DNA of 64,000 bases from Bettongia penicillata ogilbyi (lineage: Eukaryota; Chordata; Mammalia; Diprotodontia; Potoroidae), in assembly GCA_023548195.1 (NCBI GenBank), contig JAJHZJ010000009.1, forward strand, positions 4,550,001 through 4,614,000. Direction: 5' to 3'. The notes below the pieces were generated by a model. That model ran no database searches. It saw nothing but the letters and a program-made list of their open reading frames with translations, and was not told where the DNA came from. This document shows, in pieces, positions 23,215-33,600 of the stretch (its first letter is position 1; every line of letters starts with the position of its first letter). A program made the position numbers and the translations under genes.

Positions 23215-23820
23215 CTAATTTTCATTAATTTAGTTTAATTTGTTCACACATCAGGGAAGAATTTGACACTGAAGCTCAAGATCCCAAGCTCCTAACTCAG
23301 ATCCACCGGTAAATTAAGGCAGAGTTGTCAAAATGGATTTTAAATCCATAGGTTCATGATTAGGGATTTAACGTTACTAGGAGTTTTCTAACTCCAAGTT
23401 GGGAACAAGGAAGGGACTTCAATCCACACAAGGCAAAGGAGTCAAAAGAATAGATGTAATTATAATTTGGGGCATTCTACTGGCTTTTCTTGGCCTTTGG
23501 CCTGACTATGAAGGCTTATAGTCTTAGTTATCTACTAAAAAGCATCACTCTCTCCTTGTTAGAGATGAGTTTTCTGGCCAATATATTTTAGTATGAACAT
23601 AACAAGACCAGGAGAGATGTCCAACAGAATCCTTGAGGTGTGTTAGTCCTTACAGAGAAGAGCCCAATGGCATATTGACAGCTCTGTAGCATTAGAGGAT
23701 GTGTTGCACCACACGTTTGTATGTCTGTGTTCTCCATGTTGCCTTCCATGTGTGTGAACTAACTACATGGGTGTCTGGCATGTACCTCTTCGTACACGTT
23801 CTTTGACCACATCTTTTGCT
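23215..23820. other. Unassigned, no gene recognised
   Basis: No family or exon recognised. Confidence 0.35.
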
Positions 23821-23824
23821 TCCT

Positions 23825-24055
23825 AGATAGAGCCCTGGACTGGTGATCAGGATGACTGAATTAAAAGTTGATCTCAGAAACTTACTAGATGTGTGACCCT
23901 GGGCAAGTCATTCACCCTTGCTCAGGCTCAGTTTTCTCATCCGTAAGATGATAGTAATAATGACATTTACCTCCAAGGTGAAATAAAATAATGTCATATT
24001 TGTAAACTTCTTTTCAAACCTGAAAGACCTACATAAATGCTAACTGTTCTTATTA
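23825..24055 (+). mobile_element. MIR SINE
   Basis: GAGCCCTGGACTGGTGATCA, ATGTGTGACCCTGGGCAAGT, TTCTCATCCGTAAGATGATA in order; tail reaches ACATAAATGCTAACTG. Confidence 0.85.
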
Positions 24056-24738
24056 TGTGTAAGCCCCACATATGTTCTCTTGTTTCATATGTTCTCTCTA
24101 CTTGCCTCTTTTCTATTGGTGGTTTGTTAGCCTCTATTTCTTGTATGCCTGTGAGAACTAGTCATTTTTTGGCATTTTTCATAAAATTTCTTTTGCTTTG
24201 AACAAGTGTGTCCTCTTGCTGGATAGCAAAAAATACATCCATTGATGAGGACTCATGAGCTATGAATCTGAGTAAGTGCCAACCCACAGAGAGCTTTGAC
24301 CCTGAGGCACCTTTTCTGGGGAACTCACATCAGTGAGGACAAGGTAAGTGTTCCATATGTACAAACCACATGGAAATTAGTGCAACATAATATTAAGAAG
24401 GAGAGCTTGCTAACAACTTGGAGGATCACGAAAAACTTTCTTTATATTGGAGGTGGAGCCTGAGTGAGACTTTGAAAGAAGCTAGATAGAGATAAAGAGG
24501 GCTAGCATTCCAGAGATGAACTTGGGGTCATGTAACTAGCCATATTTTTGGGGGCCCTCCAGAGAGTTTGTTAGAACTAAGATTTTTCAGTGGAACTGTG
24601 GATAAAATCACCTTCATGTATCAGACAGTGAATTTAATGTTGAGCTATTACTTGTCTCAGACAAAGACTTTCTTGTCCTCTATCTGTGAGGATCTTTCTC
24701 TATGACACTGAGCAAGTTACACTCTCTTCTCTGAGCAT
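24056..24738. other. Unassigned, no gene recognised
   Basis: No repeat family or exon recognised. Confidence 0.35.
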
Positions 24739-24739
24739 C

Positions 24740-24990
24740 AGATCATAAGGTCATAGATTTAAAGCTGGGAAGAAGCCATGAAGGCTAACTCTCTCATTTT
24801 ACTAATGAAGTAAAGAGAGCACACAGCTCAGTATGTGTCTGAGATGGGATTTGAACCTCGCTCTTAGAGATTCCAAATCCAGTGACCTATCCATTAAATC
24901 ACATTAGTGCCTGCATTTCTTCATTTTAAAAAATTAGGATGTTGGACTATACCCTGAGACCCTTTCCAGCTGTAACAATCCATGAGATGT
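24740..24990 (-). mobile_element. MIR/THER SINE fragments
   Basis: 24740-24905 is reversed (CTCATTTTACTAATGAAG, GGATTTGAACCTCGCTCT, CCTATCCATTAAATCACATT). 24915-24985 looks like a forward SINE 3' piece. Confidence 0.65.
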
Positions 24991-25540
24991 GTATGATTCC
25001 TCAGTCCAGCGTCCTAGAATCTTGACTGTGAAGTAATGCTAAGAGTATGTGAGCCCTTACAAATTAATATGCTGATCTGCCCCATAGTGAATTTCTCTGT
25101 TGCTCTGATTTCTCCTTTTATGGTATCTTTGGAGAAGAGAAGGGAGCAGGGAGGTTAAGATGCAGTTAACAGAGGAGAGGGCAAACTAGCGTACATTGAG
25201 CACACCAATGTCAGGGGCCATAGAATAACTCTTGCTTCCGAGAAACTTACATTCTTTTTTTTTTGGATTGTGTTAATCTGTGACCAAATGTTGAAAAAGA
25301 GCACAGATGTACAGCTTTTTGAAGTAACATGAGAAATATGAAGCTGGAAGAACAGGAAAACCTTGGAAAAACCCCAGTAGCTGAAGCAGTTCTTTGGGGA
25401 AATGGATAAGATTGATATTTCTAATTTGGGACTGAAGAATGGAAGCCAGTTCAATTAAGAGACTAGGACTCTGGGTTGAATATTGCAAAAAAGGTTGAAG
25501 TTGGTTCTGTGAGTTGGCACTCACAGAAGCAGAGTGCCAT
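24991..25540. other. Unassigned, no gene recognised
   Basis: A T-run lies at 25256-25264. Overlapping frames of 94-99 residues on the minus strand show no domain and no codon pattern that I trust. Confidence 0.35.
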
Positions 25541-25544
25541 AAGG

Positions 25545-25650
25545 GGTAAACAGCCAACCTCTAAATCAGGAAATCTGAGTTCAAGTCCCACCTTTGATAT
25601 ATACTGGTTGTGTGACCTAGGATCAGTCTAAACCTCTGAGTGTCTAGGAA
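25545..25650 (+). mobile_element. MIR-type SINE fragment
   Basis: CTGAGTTCAAGTCCCACCTT then GGTTGTGTGACCTAGGATCA. Confidence 0.7.
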
Positions 25651-25689
25651 ACTCTCAGACAGAAGTTTTTAACCTGGACCTCATAAGAC

Positions 25690-26015
25690 TCTAAGCCCTT
25701 TGAAAGCAGGGACTGACTATCTTATATTTCTTCATATCTCTAGTTCTTAGCACAGTGCCTGACACAGAGTAGGAATAGAATAGGTGGGGAACCTGTGGCC
25801 CGGAGACCACATGTGGACTTCTAGATCTTTGGATGCGACCTTTTGATTGAGTCCAAGGTTTACAAAATAAATCTTTTTATACAGGGGATTAATATTTTGA
25901 AGTTTGAATTCAGTCAAAGGCCACACTTTAGGACCTAGAGGGCCACTTGTAGCCTTGAGGCTGCCAGTTCCCTACCCCATAGATCCTTAATAAGTGTTTT
26001 TTGACTGACTGTAGG
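25690..26015 (+). mobile_element. L2 3' end interrupted by a MITE
   Basis: GAAAGCAGGGACTGACTATC and AGCACAGTGCCTGACACAGA (to 25780), then after the MITE CCTTAATAAGTGTTTTTTGA (25985-26010), the usual L2 end. Confidence 0.75.
25781..25979. mobile_element. hAT-like MITE inserted in L2
   Basis: Left end TAGGTGGGGAACCTGTGGCC, right end GCCAGTTCCCTACCCCA; interior as in the 22482 copy. Confidence 0.75.
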
Positions 26016-26074
26016 TGTATTTTAGAGGTCTTTGAACTTGGACAGGAAAAAAATTATATCTTTTTTCTGGGCTA

Positions 26075-26207
26075 AGCATATTTTAAAAATATATTTTATT
26101 TTTAGTTTATGGAATAAAATAAGCATTTCCATAGCATAGTATAATAAAAAAGATAATTGCACATATGAAACTGGAAATCTCTATGTACAATTTGCTATTA
26201 AACTGCA
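26075..26207 (-). mobile_element. T-rich-headed retrosequence, L1-tail-like
   Basis: ATTTTATTTTTAGTTTATGG then ATTTCCATAGCATAGTATAA. Resembles a repetitive 3' tail seen around 10115-10270. Family uncertain. Confidence 0.35.
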
Positions 26208-27093
26208 CATCGTATAGTTGTGGCCTTTTGACTGAGTCCAAGTTTTACAGAACAAATCCTTTTATTTTTTTTTAATATTTATTTAACTTTTTACATTCGT
26301 TTTCACAAAATTTTGGGTTCCAAATTTTCTCCCCTTTTCTCCCCTCCCCCCCACCCCAATACCCCAAGCAATCTAATTTTCCCTATCTCCAATCTACCCT
26401 CTCCTCTGTCATCCCTCCCTTCTCTTGTCCCCATCTTCTCTTTTCTCCTGTAGGGCCAGATGACTTTCTATTCCTCATTAACTGTACGTCTTCTTTCCTA
26501 GTAGCAAGAACAATACTAAACAGTTTTTCCTAAAACTTTGAGTTCCAAATTCTCCCCATCCCTCCCTCCCCACCCATTCCCTTTGGGAAGGCAGGCAATT
26601 CAATATAGGCCATATCTGTGTAATTTTGCAAATGACTTCCCTAATAGTCGTGTTGTGTAAGACTAACTGAATTATCCTCCATCCTATCCTGCCCCTCATT
26701 ATTTCTATTCTGTCTTTTGATCTTGTCCCTCCCCGAGTGTTGACTTCAAATTGCTTGCTCCTCCCTTTGCCCTCCCTTCCATCATCCCCCCCCTTGCTTA
26801 TCTCTTCCCCCACTTTCCTATACTGTAAGATAGATTTTCATACCAAAATGAGTGTGCATTTTATTCCTTCCTTTAGTCAAATGTGATGAGGGTAAACTTC
26901 TTGTTTTTTTTTTTCTCAGCTCTCCTCTTTTCCCTCCACTAAAAAGTCTCCTACTTGCCTCTTAAATGACATATAATTATCCCATTCCATTTCACCCTCT
27001 TTCCTCCCACTACATTTCTCTCTCACCATTTACCTTAATTTCTTTTAAGATATGGTCCCATCCTATTCAATTCATTCTGTGCTCTCTGTCTCT

Positions 27094-27153
27094 GTATGTG
27101 TATGCATGTGTGTATGTGTGTGTGCGTGCATGCGTGTACATGTGTGTGTGTGG
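27094..27153. repeat. TG microsatellite in HAL1 C 3' UTR
   Basis: Interrupted (TG)n, orthologous in position to those of the other copies. Confidence 0.85.
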
Positions 27154-27287
27154 TCCCACCAACTACCCAGATACTGAAAAGTTTTAAGAGTTACAAATAT
27201 TGTCTTTCCATGTAGGAATGTAAACAATTCACTTCTTGGTAAGTCCCTTAAGACTTCTCTTTGCTGTTTACTTTTTCATGCTTCTTC

Positions 27288-28388
27288 TCATTCTTGTGTT
27301 TGAAAGTCAAATTTTCTTTTCAGCTCTGGTCTTTTCATCAAGAATGTTTGAAAGTCCTCTGTTTCATTGAAAGACCATGTTTTCCCTGAAGTATTATACT
27401 CAGTTTTGCTGGGTAGGTGATTCTTGGTTTGAGTCCTAGTTCCTTTGACTTCTGGAATATCCTATTCCACGCCCTTTGATCCCATAATGTAGAAGCTGCT
27501 AGATCTTGAGTTATCCTGATTGTATTTCCACAATACTGGAATTGTTTCTTTCTAGCTGCTTGCAAGATTTTCTCCTTGAGCTGGGAGTTCTGGAATTTGG
27601 CCACAATGTTCCTAGGAGTTTCTCTTTTTGGATCTCTTTCAGGTGGTGATCGATGGATTCTTTCAATACTTATTTTGCCCTCTGGTTGTAGAATGTCAGG
27701 GCAGTTTTTCCCTCGATAATTTCATGGAAGATGATATTTAGGCTCTTTTTTTGATCATGACTTTCAGGTAGTCCCACAATTTTTAAATTGTCTCTCCTGG
27801 ATCTATTTTCCAGGTCAGTTGTTTTTCCAATGAGATATTTCACATTCTCTTCCATTTTTTCATTCTTTTGGTTTTGTTTGGTGATTTCTTGGTTTCTTGT
27901 AAAGTCATTAGACTCCATCTGTTCCATTCTAATTTTGAGAGAACTATTCTCTTCAGTGAACTTTTGAACCTCTTTTTCCATTTGGCTCATTCTGCTTTTG
28001 AAAGCATTCTTCTCCTCATTGGCTTTTTGAACCTCCTTTGCCAATTGAGTGAGCCTATTTTTCAAGGTGTTAATTTCCTCAGCATTTTTTTGGGTCTCCT
28101 TTACCAAGGTATTGACCCGTTTTTCATACTCTGCTTGCATCTCTCTCATTTCTCTTCCCAGTTTTTCTCCACCTGTCTAACTTGCTTTTCAAAATCCTTT
28201 TTGAGCTCTTCCAAGGCCTGAGCCCACCCGACATCCCCCTGGGATGTCTGGGGTACCGAGGCCCCGCACTCCACGTTTTTCCCTGATGGCAAGAATATGT
28301 CCTCGTCATCGGATCCGAAAGTCGGGATCCTTTGCATCTGTTCAAAAAAACTCTCTATAGTCTTATTTTTCTTCCCTTTTCTAGGCAT
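27288..28388 (-). pseudogene. ORF1 of HAL1 copy C, frameshifted
   Basis: ATG at 28388 with an N-terminus like copy A (MPRKGKKNKTIESFF). A single C is missing near 28167, so the first 80-residue frame ends before the coiled coil. The coiled coil and RRM reopen at 27670-28149, followed by a second disruption near 27705, and the C-terminal domain is open from 27604. The coiled-coil and RRM residues are otherwise well kept. Confidence 0.85.
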
Positions 28389-29215
28389 TTTCCCAGCCAG
28401 TTACTTGACTTCTGAGATTCCTGTCCACCCCCGCCTAGATCTACCCAGCTAGTGCTTGGGATCTGAGATTCAAATAGGCTTTCTGCGGCAGGCACGGCTG
28501 CTATTCAATGTGAGCTTTAGTTCTGGTGCTGGGGTGGGGGGCAGGGCCACCTCCCAGGCTCAGTTCCCTCAGGGGCTTTATGCAGAGACCTTCAGTAATG
28601 GAGCAGGTAGGGGCAGGGCCACCTCCCAGGCTCAGTTCCCTCAGGGGCTTTATGCAGAGACCTTCAGAAATGGAGCGGGTGGGGCAGGCCGTCTCCCAGG
28701 CTCAGCTCCTTCAGGTGGTTTATGCAGAGACTTTCAGTAATGAAGATCTTGCCTGCTGCTGGGGGAGTCCTGGGCGGCCGCGGCCAAGCCACCGCTGCCT
28801 CCACTGCCACCCCCGCCTCTGCCTCCACGGCTTCCTCCCGAGGGGGCCCGAGCCATGGAGATGCCCCACTCCCCTCTCAGTCAGCCCAGGCGTGTCTCTC
28901 ACTGACCTGTAGAGTCTGTGGGCGGAGGGACCTTCCAGGCCGCCGGAGGTTCCATCCCTGAAGCCTGCTCAGATCAGCTTCTCTGGGGCCGTGGCCAGGG
29001 CAGCGCTGGGGTGGGGTCAGATTTCTAGGGCGCAACGGACCCTGCGGACGGCTCTCCAGGGCTCTCTGGAACGGAAATCTCTTCCACTATGTTTCTGCAC
29101 ATCCTGCAGTGAACCAGAACTTCTGGGGAGCTCTTCTTACATTAAATCTATGGGCTGTGGGTTTGGAGCTCGCATACGTGCATCTTTCTACTCCGCCATC
29201 TTGACTCCGCCCCCC
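28389..29215 (-). promoter_or_regulatory. HAL1 copy C 5' UTR, CpG-rich
   Basis: YY1-like site at 29195-29202 (minus strand AAGATGGC) about 13 bp from the element start. CpG-rich between about 28760 and 29215. Three tandem 72-bp units at 28541-28745. The layout resembles a classical internal L1 promoter. Confidence 0.68.
28541..28745. repeat. Tandem 72-bp unit, about 2.9 copies
   Basis: Units begin at 28541, 28613 and 28684, each opening GCAGG(G)CC followed by TCCCAGGCTCAG and ending with TTCAGTAATG or TTCAGAAATG. The same unit is single in copies A and B and double in copy D. Confidence 0.9.
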
Positions 29216-29330
29216 ACAAATCCTTTTATTAAAGAGATTTATTCTGTGAAGTTTGGATTCAGTCAAAGGACCGCACTTGAAGACCTAGAGGGCCACATGT
29301 GGCCTCAAAGCTACAGGTTTCCCATGCCTA

Positions 29331-29610
29331 GATACTCTTTGACCCAGCAATATCACTACTAGGTCTATTTCCAAAGATGATCAGGGAAAAAGGAAAAGAA
29401 CCTATATGCTCTGTTATGTTTGTAGCAGCTCTCTTTGTGGTGGCAATTGCATGGAACTGAACTAGAAATTGCAAAGATTCCCATCGAGTGAGGATTGGCT
29501 GAATATGTTGTGGTATATGATTGTGATAGAATATTACTGTGCTGTAAGAAATGAACTCAATGATCTTAGAAAAACATGGAAAATTTTGCAAAAACTCCAT
29601 CTTTCTGTGA
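29331..29610 (+). mobile_element. L1 ORF2 3' end fragment
   Basis: CTTTGACCCAGCAATATCAC, GTAGCAGCTCTCTTTGTGGT and ATGTTGTGGTATATGATTGT are the forward-sense version of the end of L1 ORF2 that is reversed at 10900-11050. Truncated both sides. Confidence 0.78.
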
Positions 29611-29664
29611 ACATAATTGGCTTCCTTTTTACTTCTATGTATTTGATACATTTAAAAATATTAT

Positions 29665-29750
29665 TCCGTTAAGGGGTCCACAGACTTTATCAAATACTTA
29701 AAGGGTTCCATGATATCAACATGATGAAGAACTCCTGCTCTAAGATGATG
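29665..29750. mobile_element. Right end of a second hAT-like MITE family
   Basis: GGGTCCACAGACTTTATCAA, AGGGTTCCATGATATC, then GAAGAACTCCTGCTCTA. Related to 31736-32135. Confidence 0.5.
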
Positions 29751-29944
29751 TTTCAGAAAAGGTGCCAACTTATATGGTAAAAAGACTTACTTTCCTTACC
29801 TGGGAACTCTCTATAGAAATCATTTCACAGGTATCCAGTACCTATCTCTTATCCCTACACATCACTAACAAGCTCTGTGACCCAGGACAAATGAAACATT
29901 TCTTTTCAGAAAGAGTGCGTATTTTAGAGGAGAAAGTTGACTTT

Positions 29945-30062
29945 GAAGGTCCTGTTTCATAGATAAGGAAACTGACACTTAAAGAACTTAGTTTGCTTAA
30001 CTAAGTGGTAGAGCCAGTATTCAAATGTTGGTCCTTTGATTTCATCCAAATTCAGGGTGCTT
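29945..30062 (-). mobile_element. MIR SINE fragment
   Basis: CATAGATAAGGAAACTGACA, AGTGGTAGAGCCAGTATTCA in reversed MIR order. Confidence 0.7.
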
Positions 30063-30065
30063 ATC

Positions 30066-30400
30066 TCTCTCTCTTTTTTTTAAATTTTAAACTTAAGTAC
30101 AAAAACTTTTAATGCACAGTAAGAAAAGCAAAAGAAACATATTGTCAACTTAAATACAAAATAAGAAAAGGAGAAAAAAGAATTGCTATGTACACAGCAG
30201 AACATGAGAGGATTCAAAATATACAGCAATACATTTCCATTTCAGGAAAGCCTATGTAATAAATAATGTGCATTCTCCTCAGAGCTGTCCATCTTTCTTT
30301 GCTTCCTTGCAAGTTTTCCTTTGTTCTCTGTTGTGTACTTTTGAGTTGTTCCTCCCCACCTTCTTCCTTACTCCCTGCAAAGAAGGCTACAGTTAAGAAC
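30066..30400 (-). mobile_element. T-run-headed retrosequence, family uncertain
   Basis: Starts with a T-run (30072-30080). The rest (ACTTTTAATGCACAGTAAG, GAGAGGATTCAAAATATACA) has the look of a dispersed 3' UTR-type repeat. It could be an L1 3' end or a processed transcript. Confidence 0.4.
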
Positions 30401-30545
30401 AGATATATTTATACATACATGCATACAATTACACACAAAGATATATACATACATATGCATACATATACTTAGATACCTATAATCATACTTATATATAGAT
30501 ATATATGTACATCTATATATGCATTTATATAAAATCATATTACAC
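30401..30545. repeat. TACA/TATA low-complexity tract
   Basis: ATACATACATGCATACA-type sequence grading into ATATATAGATATATATG. Confidence 0.75.
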
Positions 30546-30799
30546 TTATTTGTTCTCTATTTCTCTGAGGGTAGATAACCTCTTTCTTCCTAAGTCCAGT
30601 GTGCTTTTCCATGACATCCATTGGGCAAGCATCCACAGAGTCCCTATGCTTTGCTGGGAACTAAAGGGAAGGTAGACAAAAGTATATGCTTGCTACCTGT
30701 AAAGAGCTTGTGGTCTTTTTAGGGAGATGTTGCATTTAGCTTACAATCTCATGTGTTTATATTTGATAGATGAGTCAATGAATAAACCCAAATGGGTGA

Positions 30800-30990
30800 A
30801 ATAATAGCTGACATTTATAGAGCATCTTGAAGCTTTCTCACAATAACCCTGTGAACTAGGTAGCAGTTGTATTGTCCCCATTGGTCAGAGGAGGAGACTG
30901 AGACTCAAAGCAGGTAAGAGACTTGCCCCAGGATGATCACACAGCTGACCAGGAGGTTTCCTGACTTCAAGCTTAGGGATCTAAGTACTG
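30800..30990 (-). mobile_element. MIR SINE
   Basis: ATAGCTGACATTTATAGAGC, ACAATAACCCTGTGAACTAG, GAGACTTGCCCCAGGATGAT in order. Confidence 0.85.
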
Positions 30991-31308
30991 AAGAAATTTG
31001 GAATACGTACGAGAATTCTACCTGGGTGGAACCACCAAAAATAATTAAATATTAGCACAAGAAGAGGGTGCCATCCAGCACCAAGATTGAGAACTGCTTC
31101 TACATAAAGGAAGGAGGTAGGGGAGATGAGCGACAAGCAAGGGGATTATTTTCCCCTTCTAACCAATGAAAAGGAGGCACTCTGCCTTTACCCTTTTCCC
31201 TAGGGCTGTGTCTGGATGGGGACGCTTTTGACAAACATAAGATGCATCACAACTAGAAAGCAGAATTGTTGTAACTCTCCGGTATCCTCTACCTCACAGC
31301 CTGACTGT
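30991..31308. other. Unassigned; possible LTR-like sequence
   Basis: Contains a CCAAT element (about 31161) upstream of a GC-richer stretch. I see no paired terminal repeat, primer site or gag/pol, so I do not call an LTR. Confidence 0.25.
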
Positions 31309-31416
31309 GTTCCTTTTCTGGATCAGGTCCCACTTCTGGGTCGTATCCACCTTCTGGGCTGTGTCCCCCTTCTGGGCCATGCTGCCTTTCTGGGCTATGC
31401 GCTTTGCCTAGAAAGG
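31309..31416 (+). repeat. 18-bp minisatellite, six units
   Basis: Six tandem 18-bp units starting at 31309, 31327, 31345, 31363, 31381 and 31399 around the core CTTCTGGGC. The period is a multiple of three, so the frame starting at 31216 encodes a degenerate hexapeptide repeat (VPLLGR, IHLLGC, VPLLGH, AAFLGY). The 95-residue frame has no other support, so I treat this as a noncoding minisatellite. Confidence 0.88.
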
Positions 31417-31629
31417 CCAGGTTTTTTTCTTATTATCATTGTACTGTTTGTCTGGGTGCACTGGTACACTTGTGGTACTAGGACTCCCTGCCTCCATTGT
31501 TAGGAATTATGAGAAAGCTTTAAATTTCCTTACCAGAAACCACTATGGAGGTGTGAAATAACCTTTCTTAGGAGAAATGGTGATCATATAGTATATTTCC
31601 ATGAGGTCTCATGTCAAGAATACTGGTTT

Positions 31630-31735
31630 GGAAATTCATGCTTACTATGTAACTGCCTGTGAGACCTTGGGCAAATTACTTATCCTCTCTGTCCCTAATT
31701 CTTCATCCATAAAATGAGGGAGTTGGACAAGATCA
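31630..31735 (+). mobile_element. MIR SINE fragment
   Basis: GAGACCTTGGGCAAATTACT, CATCCATAAAATGAGGGAGT. Confidence 0.75.
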
Positions 31736-32135
31736 GGAGTTTTTAATCTGAGATTCATGGACTTGATGCTTTTAGAAAAATATTTTGATAGCTATGTTTC
31801 AATGTAATTATTTTTTTTTATAATCATATGGATTTTATTTTATACATTTTAAAAGCATTATCCTGGGAAGTAAGTGTCTGAGTTCAAACCTGACCTCAGA
31901 CACTTCCTAGCTGTGTGACCGTGGGCAAGTCACTTAACACTGTTTGCCTCAGTTTCCTCATCTGTAAAATGAGCTGGAGGAAGAAATGGTAAACCAGTGC
32001 AAGAGAATCCCAGATGGGGTCACAACGAATCAGACACAACTGAAAAATGACTGATTGAATTCTGGGAATCATGTGTGGTTTTACCAGACTGCTAAAGTGT
32101 TCCTGGCATGAAAAAGGTTAAGAACCCTTGGAATA
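31736..32135. mobile_element. hAT-like MITE with SINE inserted
   Basis: Outer pieces 31736-31862 and 32062-32135 begin CAGGAGTTTTTAATCTGAG and end AAAAAGGTTAAGAACCCTTG, an imperfect terminal inverted repeat. A Mar1 SINE lies between them. Confidence 0.55.
31863..32061 (+). mobile_element. Mar1-type CORE-SINE, head-truncated
   Basis: TGAGTTCAAACCTGACCTCA, CGTGGGCAAGTCACTTAACA, ATGAGCTGGAGGAAGAAATG, tail CGAATCAGACACAACTGAA. Confidence 0.88.
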
Positions 32136-32194
32136 TAAGGCCCCTGTGACTCCTTCTAGCTCTACATCTCATATTTATTTTGAAATGAATTATT

Positions 32195-32590
32195 TTGGAA
32201 TGAATAAACAGGAGAGCATCCAGTGGAGGGAAACTAGGATGATCACGGTCCTTAAGGTCAAGTCATAAAGGCTCAACTGAAGGATTTGTAGAACATAAAA
32301 TTAGGCAGGAGGACAGAAGAGCTATTTTTAAACATTTAAAGGACTGTCAGATGTAAGAGGGAGTACAATTCTTGGCTTGTCACCAAAGGGCAGAATTAGG
32401 AGCAGTGGATAAAAGTTGTAAAAGATGCTAATTCAGTCTTGATGTCAGGAGAAATGGCAAATAGAACAGTTCAAAAGGGGAAATGGACATGTAGAGAATT
32501 TTGTCAGAGGATAGATTGATAGAAGTACATTTCTTCATGTCCTGTTACATTTAGTAACTTGTCACTAAACTCTCATTTTTCTAATTCTCT
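32195..32590 (+). mobile_element. CR1/L3-clade LINE 3' fragment
   Basis: Order of CR1/L3 3' text: CATCCAGTGGAGGGAAACTA, TAAAGGACTGTCAGATG, GGGCAGAATTAGGAGCAGTG, CAGTCTTGATGTCAGG, GAACAGTTCAAAAGGGGAAA. Diverged. Confidence 0.65.
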
Positions 32591-33048
32591 CTGTGTTAGT
32601 CATAACTTTCCCAACAAAATCCTAAGCTCCATAAGGGATTCAACACACTCCTGTAAACTCTTGTTGGTATGCTTTTTGCTCTGTGTGTGGTAGATTAGAA
32701 AGAATGCTGAAATATGTGAAAGGTGCCTTGGATTTGATCTTGTGGGGTTATTTTGGTACACATGGTGAATTATGTGGCTGAGCCAAACTATAACCCAATT
32801 TGGATACATGTGTGTGTCCAACATCATATGCTACTATGCTGATCTGGGTAATTTAAATTACACAGATGTAGCACTTGCTTGCTAGGAATTTACCTGTTTT
32901 TAGATAAAAAAGGAACATTTAGAAAATATGGCAAACGCAGCAAATTCTAAATGTTTCTTCCGCCTAGCTTTCATGCAGTTATGAGTTAGAGGATGCCCTT
33001 CAAGGGTCTTGGTGGCAGAAACATACCAAGTATTTAGAGTAGATAGGT
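32591..33048. other. Unassigned, no gene recognised
   Basis: No family or exon recognised. Confidence 0.35.
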
Positions 33049-33049
33049 A

Positions 33050-33290
33050 GATAGGATGCCAGAATGGAGTCAGAAAGACTCATTTTCTTGAGTTCAAATC
33101 TGGCCTCAGATATTCAGTGGGAGACCCTGGACAAATCACTTGATCGTGTTTGCCTCAGTTTCCTCATCTGTAAGATAAGGTGGATAAGAAAACAACAAAC
33201 CACTCCAATGCCTTTGCCAAGAAAATCCCAAATGGGGTCATGAAGAGTCAGATGTGACTGGGACTATAGAACAGCAAGTTTAAACAAGAA
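33050..33290 (+). mobile_element. Mar1-type CORE-SINE
   Basis: GAATGGAGTCAGAAAGACTC, CAAATCACTTGATCGTGTTT, AACCACTCCAATGCCTTTGC, tail GAAGAGTCAGATGTGACTGG. Confidence 0.9.
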
Positions 33291-33600
33291 AAGTTAAATG
33301 ATAAAAGTTTAGATACCCATTTATGTGGTGTTTATATTAAAGATACTCTACACTCTGGTACAGTGCTTCAAGCCTCTTGGAGGATTTTGTGATCTCATTG
33401 TCCTTCCCTGCAGTAGTACCCTCTCCTCATTCTGTACACGATTCCTTATATAAGCACTTAACACATTTTCCAATGTAATTTTGCTATTTGCATCTTATTC
33501 CTATAATTTTATGGTAAGAAGCAGTCCTGACCATTCGAGGGACTTTGAGGTCTATTTTACCTCAACCACTCTCTATGATCTTTCTAAGAATACTGACTTG
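33291..33600. other. Unassigned; ends with HAL1 D target site
   Basis: No gene recognised. Positions 33586-33600 are the left copy of the 15-bp target duplication of HAL1 D. Confidence 0.5.

Larger units (their letters stand above)
26267..29215 (-). mobile_element. HAL1-like (ORF2-less L1) full-length copy C
   Basis: Longest copy, minus strand: 5' UTR 28389-29215, ORF1 27288-28388, 3' UTR 26267-27287, no ORF2. Flanked by the 15-bp duplication ACAAATCCTTTTATT (26252-26266 and 29216-29230). It keeps many CpG sites in the 5' region, including a NotI-type site at about 28773, so it may be the youngest copy or may have escaped methylation. It has three copies of the 72-bp 5' UTR unit. Confidence 0.9.
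26217..29329. mobile_element. hAT-like MITE split by HAL1 copy C
   Basis: The left part 26217-26266 (TTTGACTGAGTCCAAGTTTT) and right part 29216-29329 (TGAAGTTTGGATTCAGTC, then CTACAGGTTTCCCATGCC) rejoin at ACAAATCCTTTTATT, the sequence duplicated by the HAL1 insertion. Confidence 0.78.

Noticed and set aside
28541..28745. CRISPR-like array
   Set aside because: The 72-bp units are contiguous with no spacers, in a mammalian L1-type leader.
28456..29362. Pro/Gly/Arg-rich frames of 94-128 residues
   Set aside because: They are chance frames in the CpG-rich HAL1 C 5' UTR, read antisense to the element.
30991..31560. Endogenous retrovirus LTR
   Set aside because: No paired repeat, no TG...CA ends with a target duplication, no primer-binding site or gag/pol nearby.
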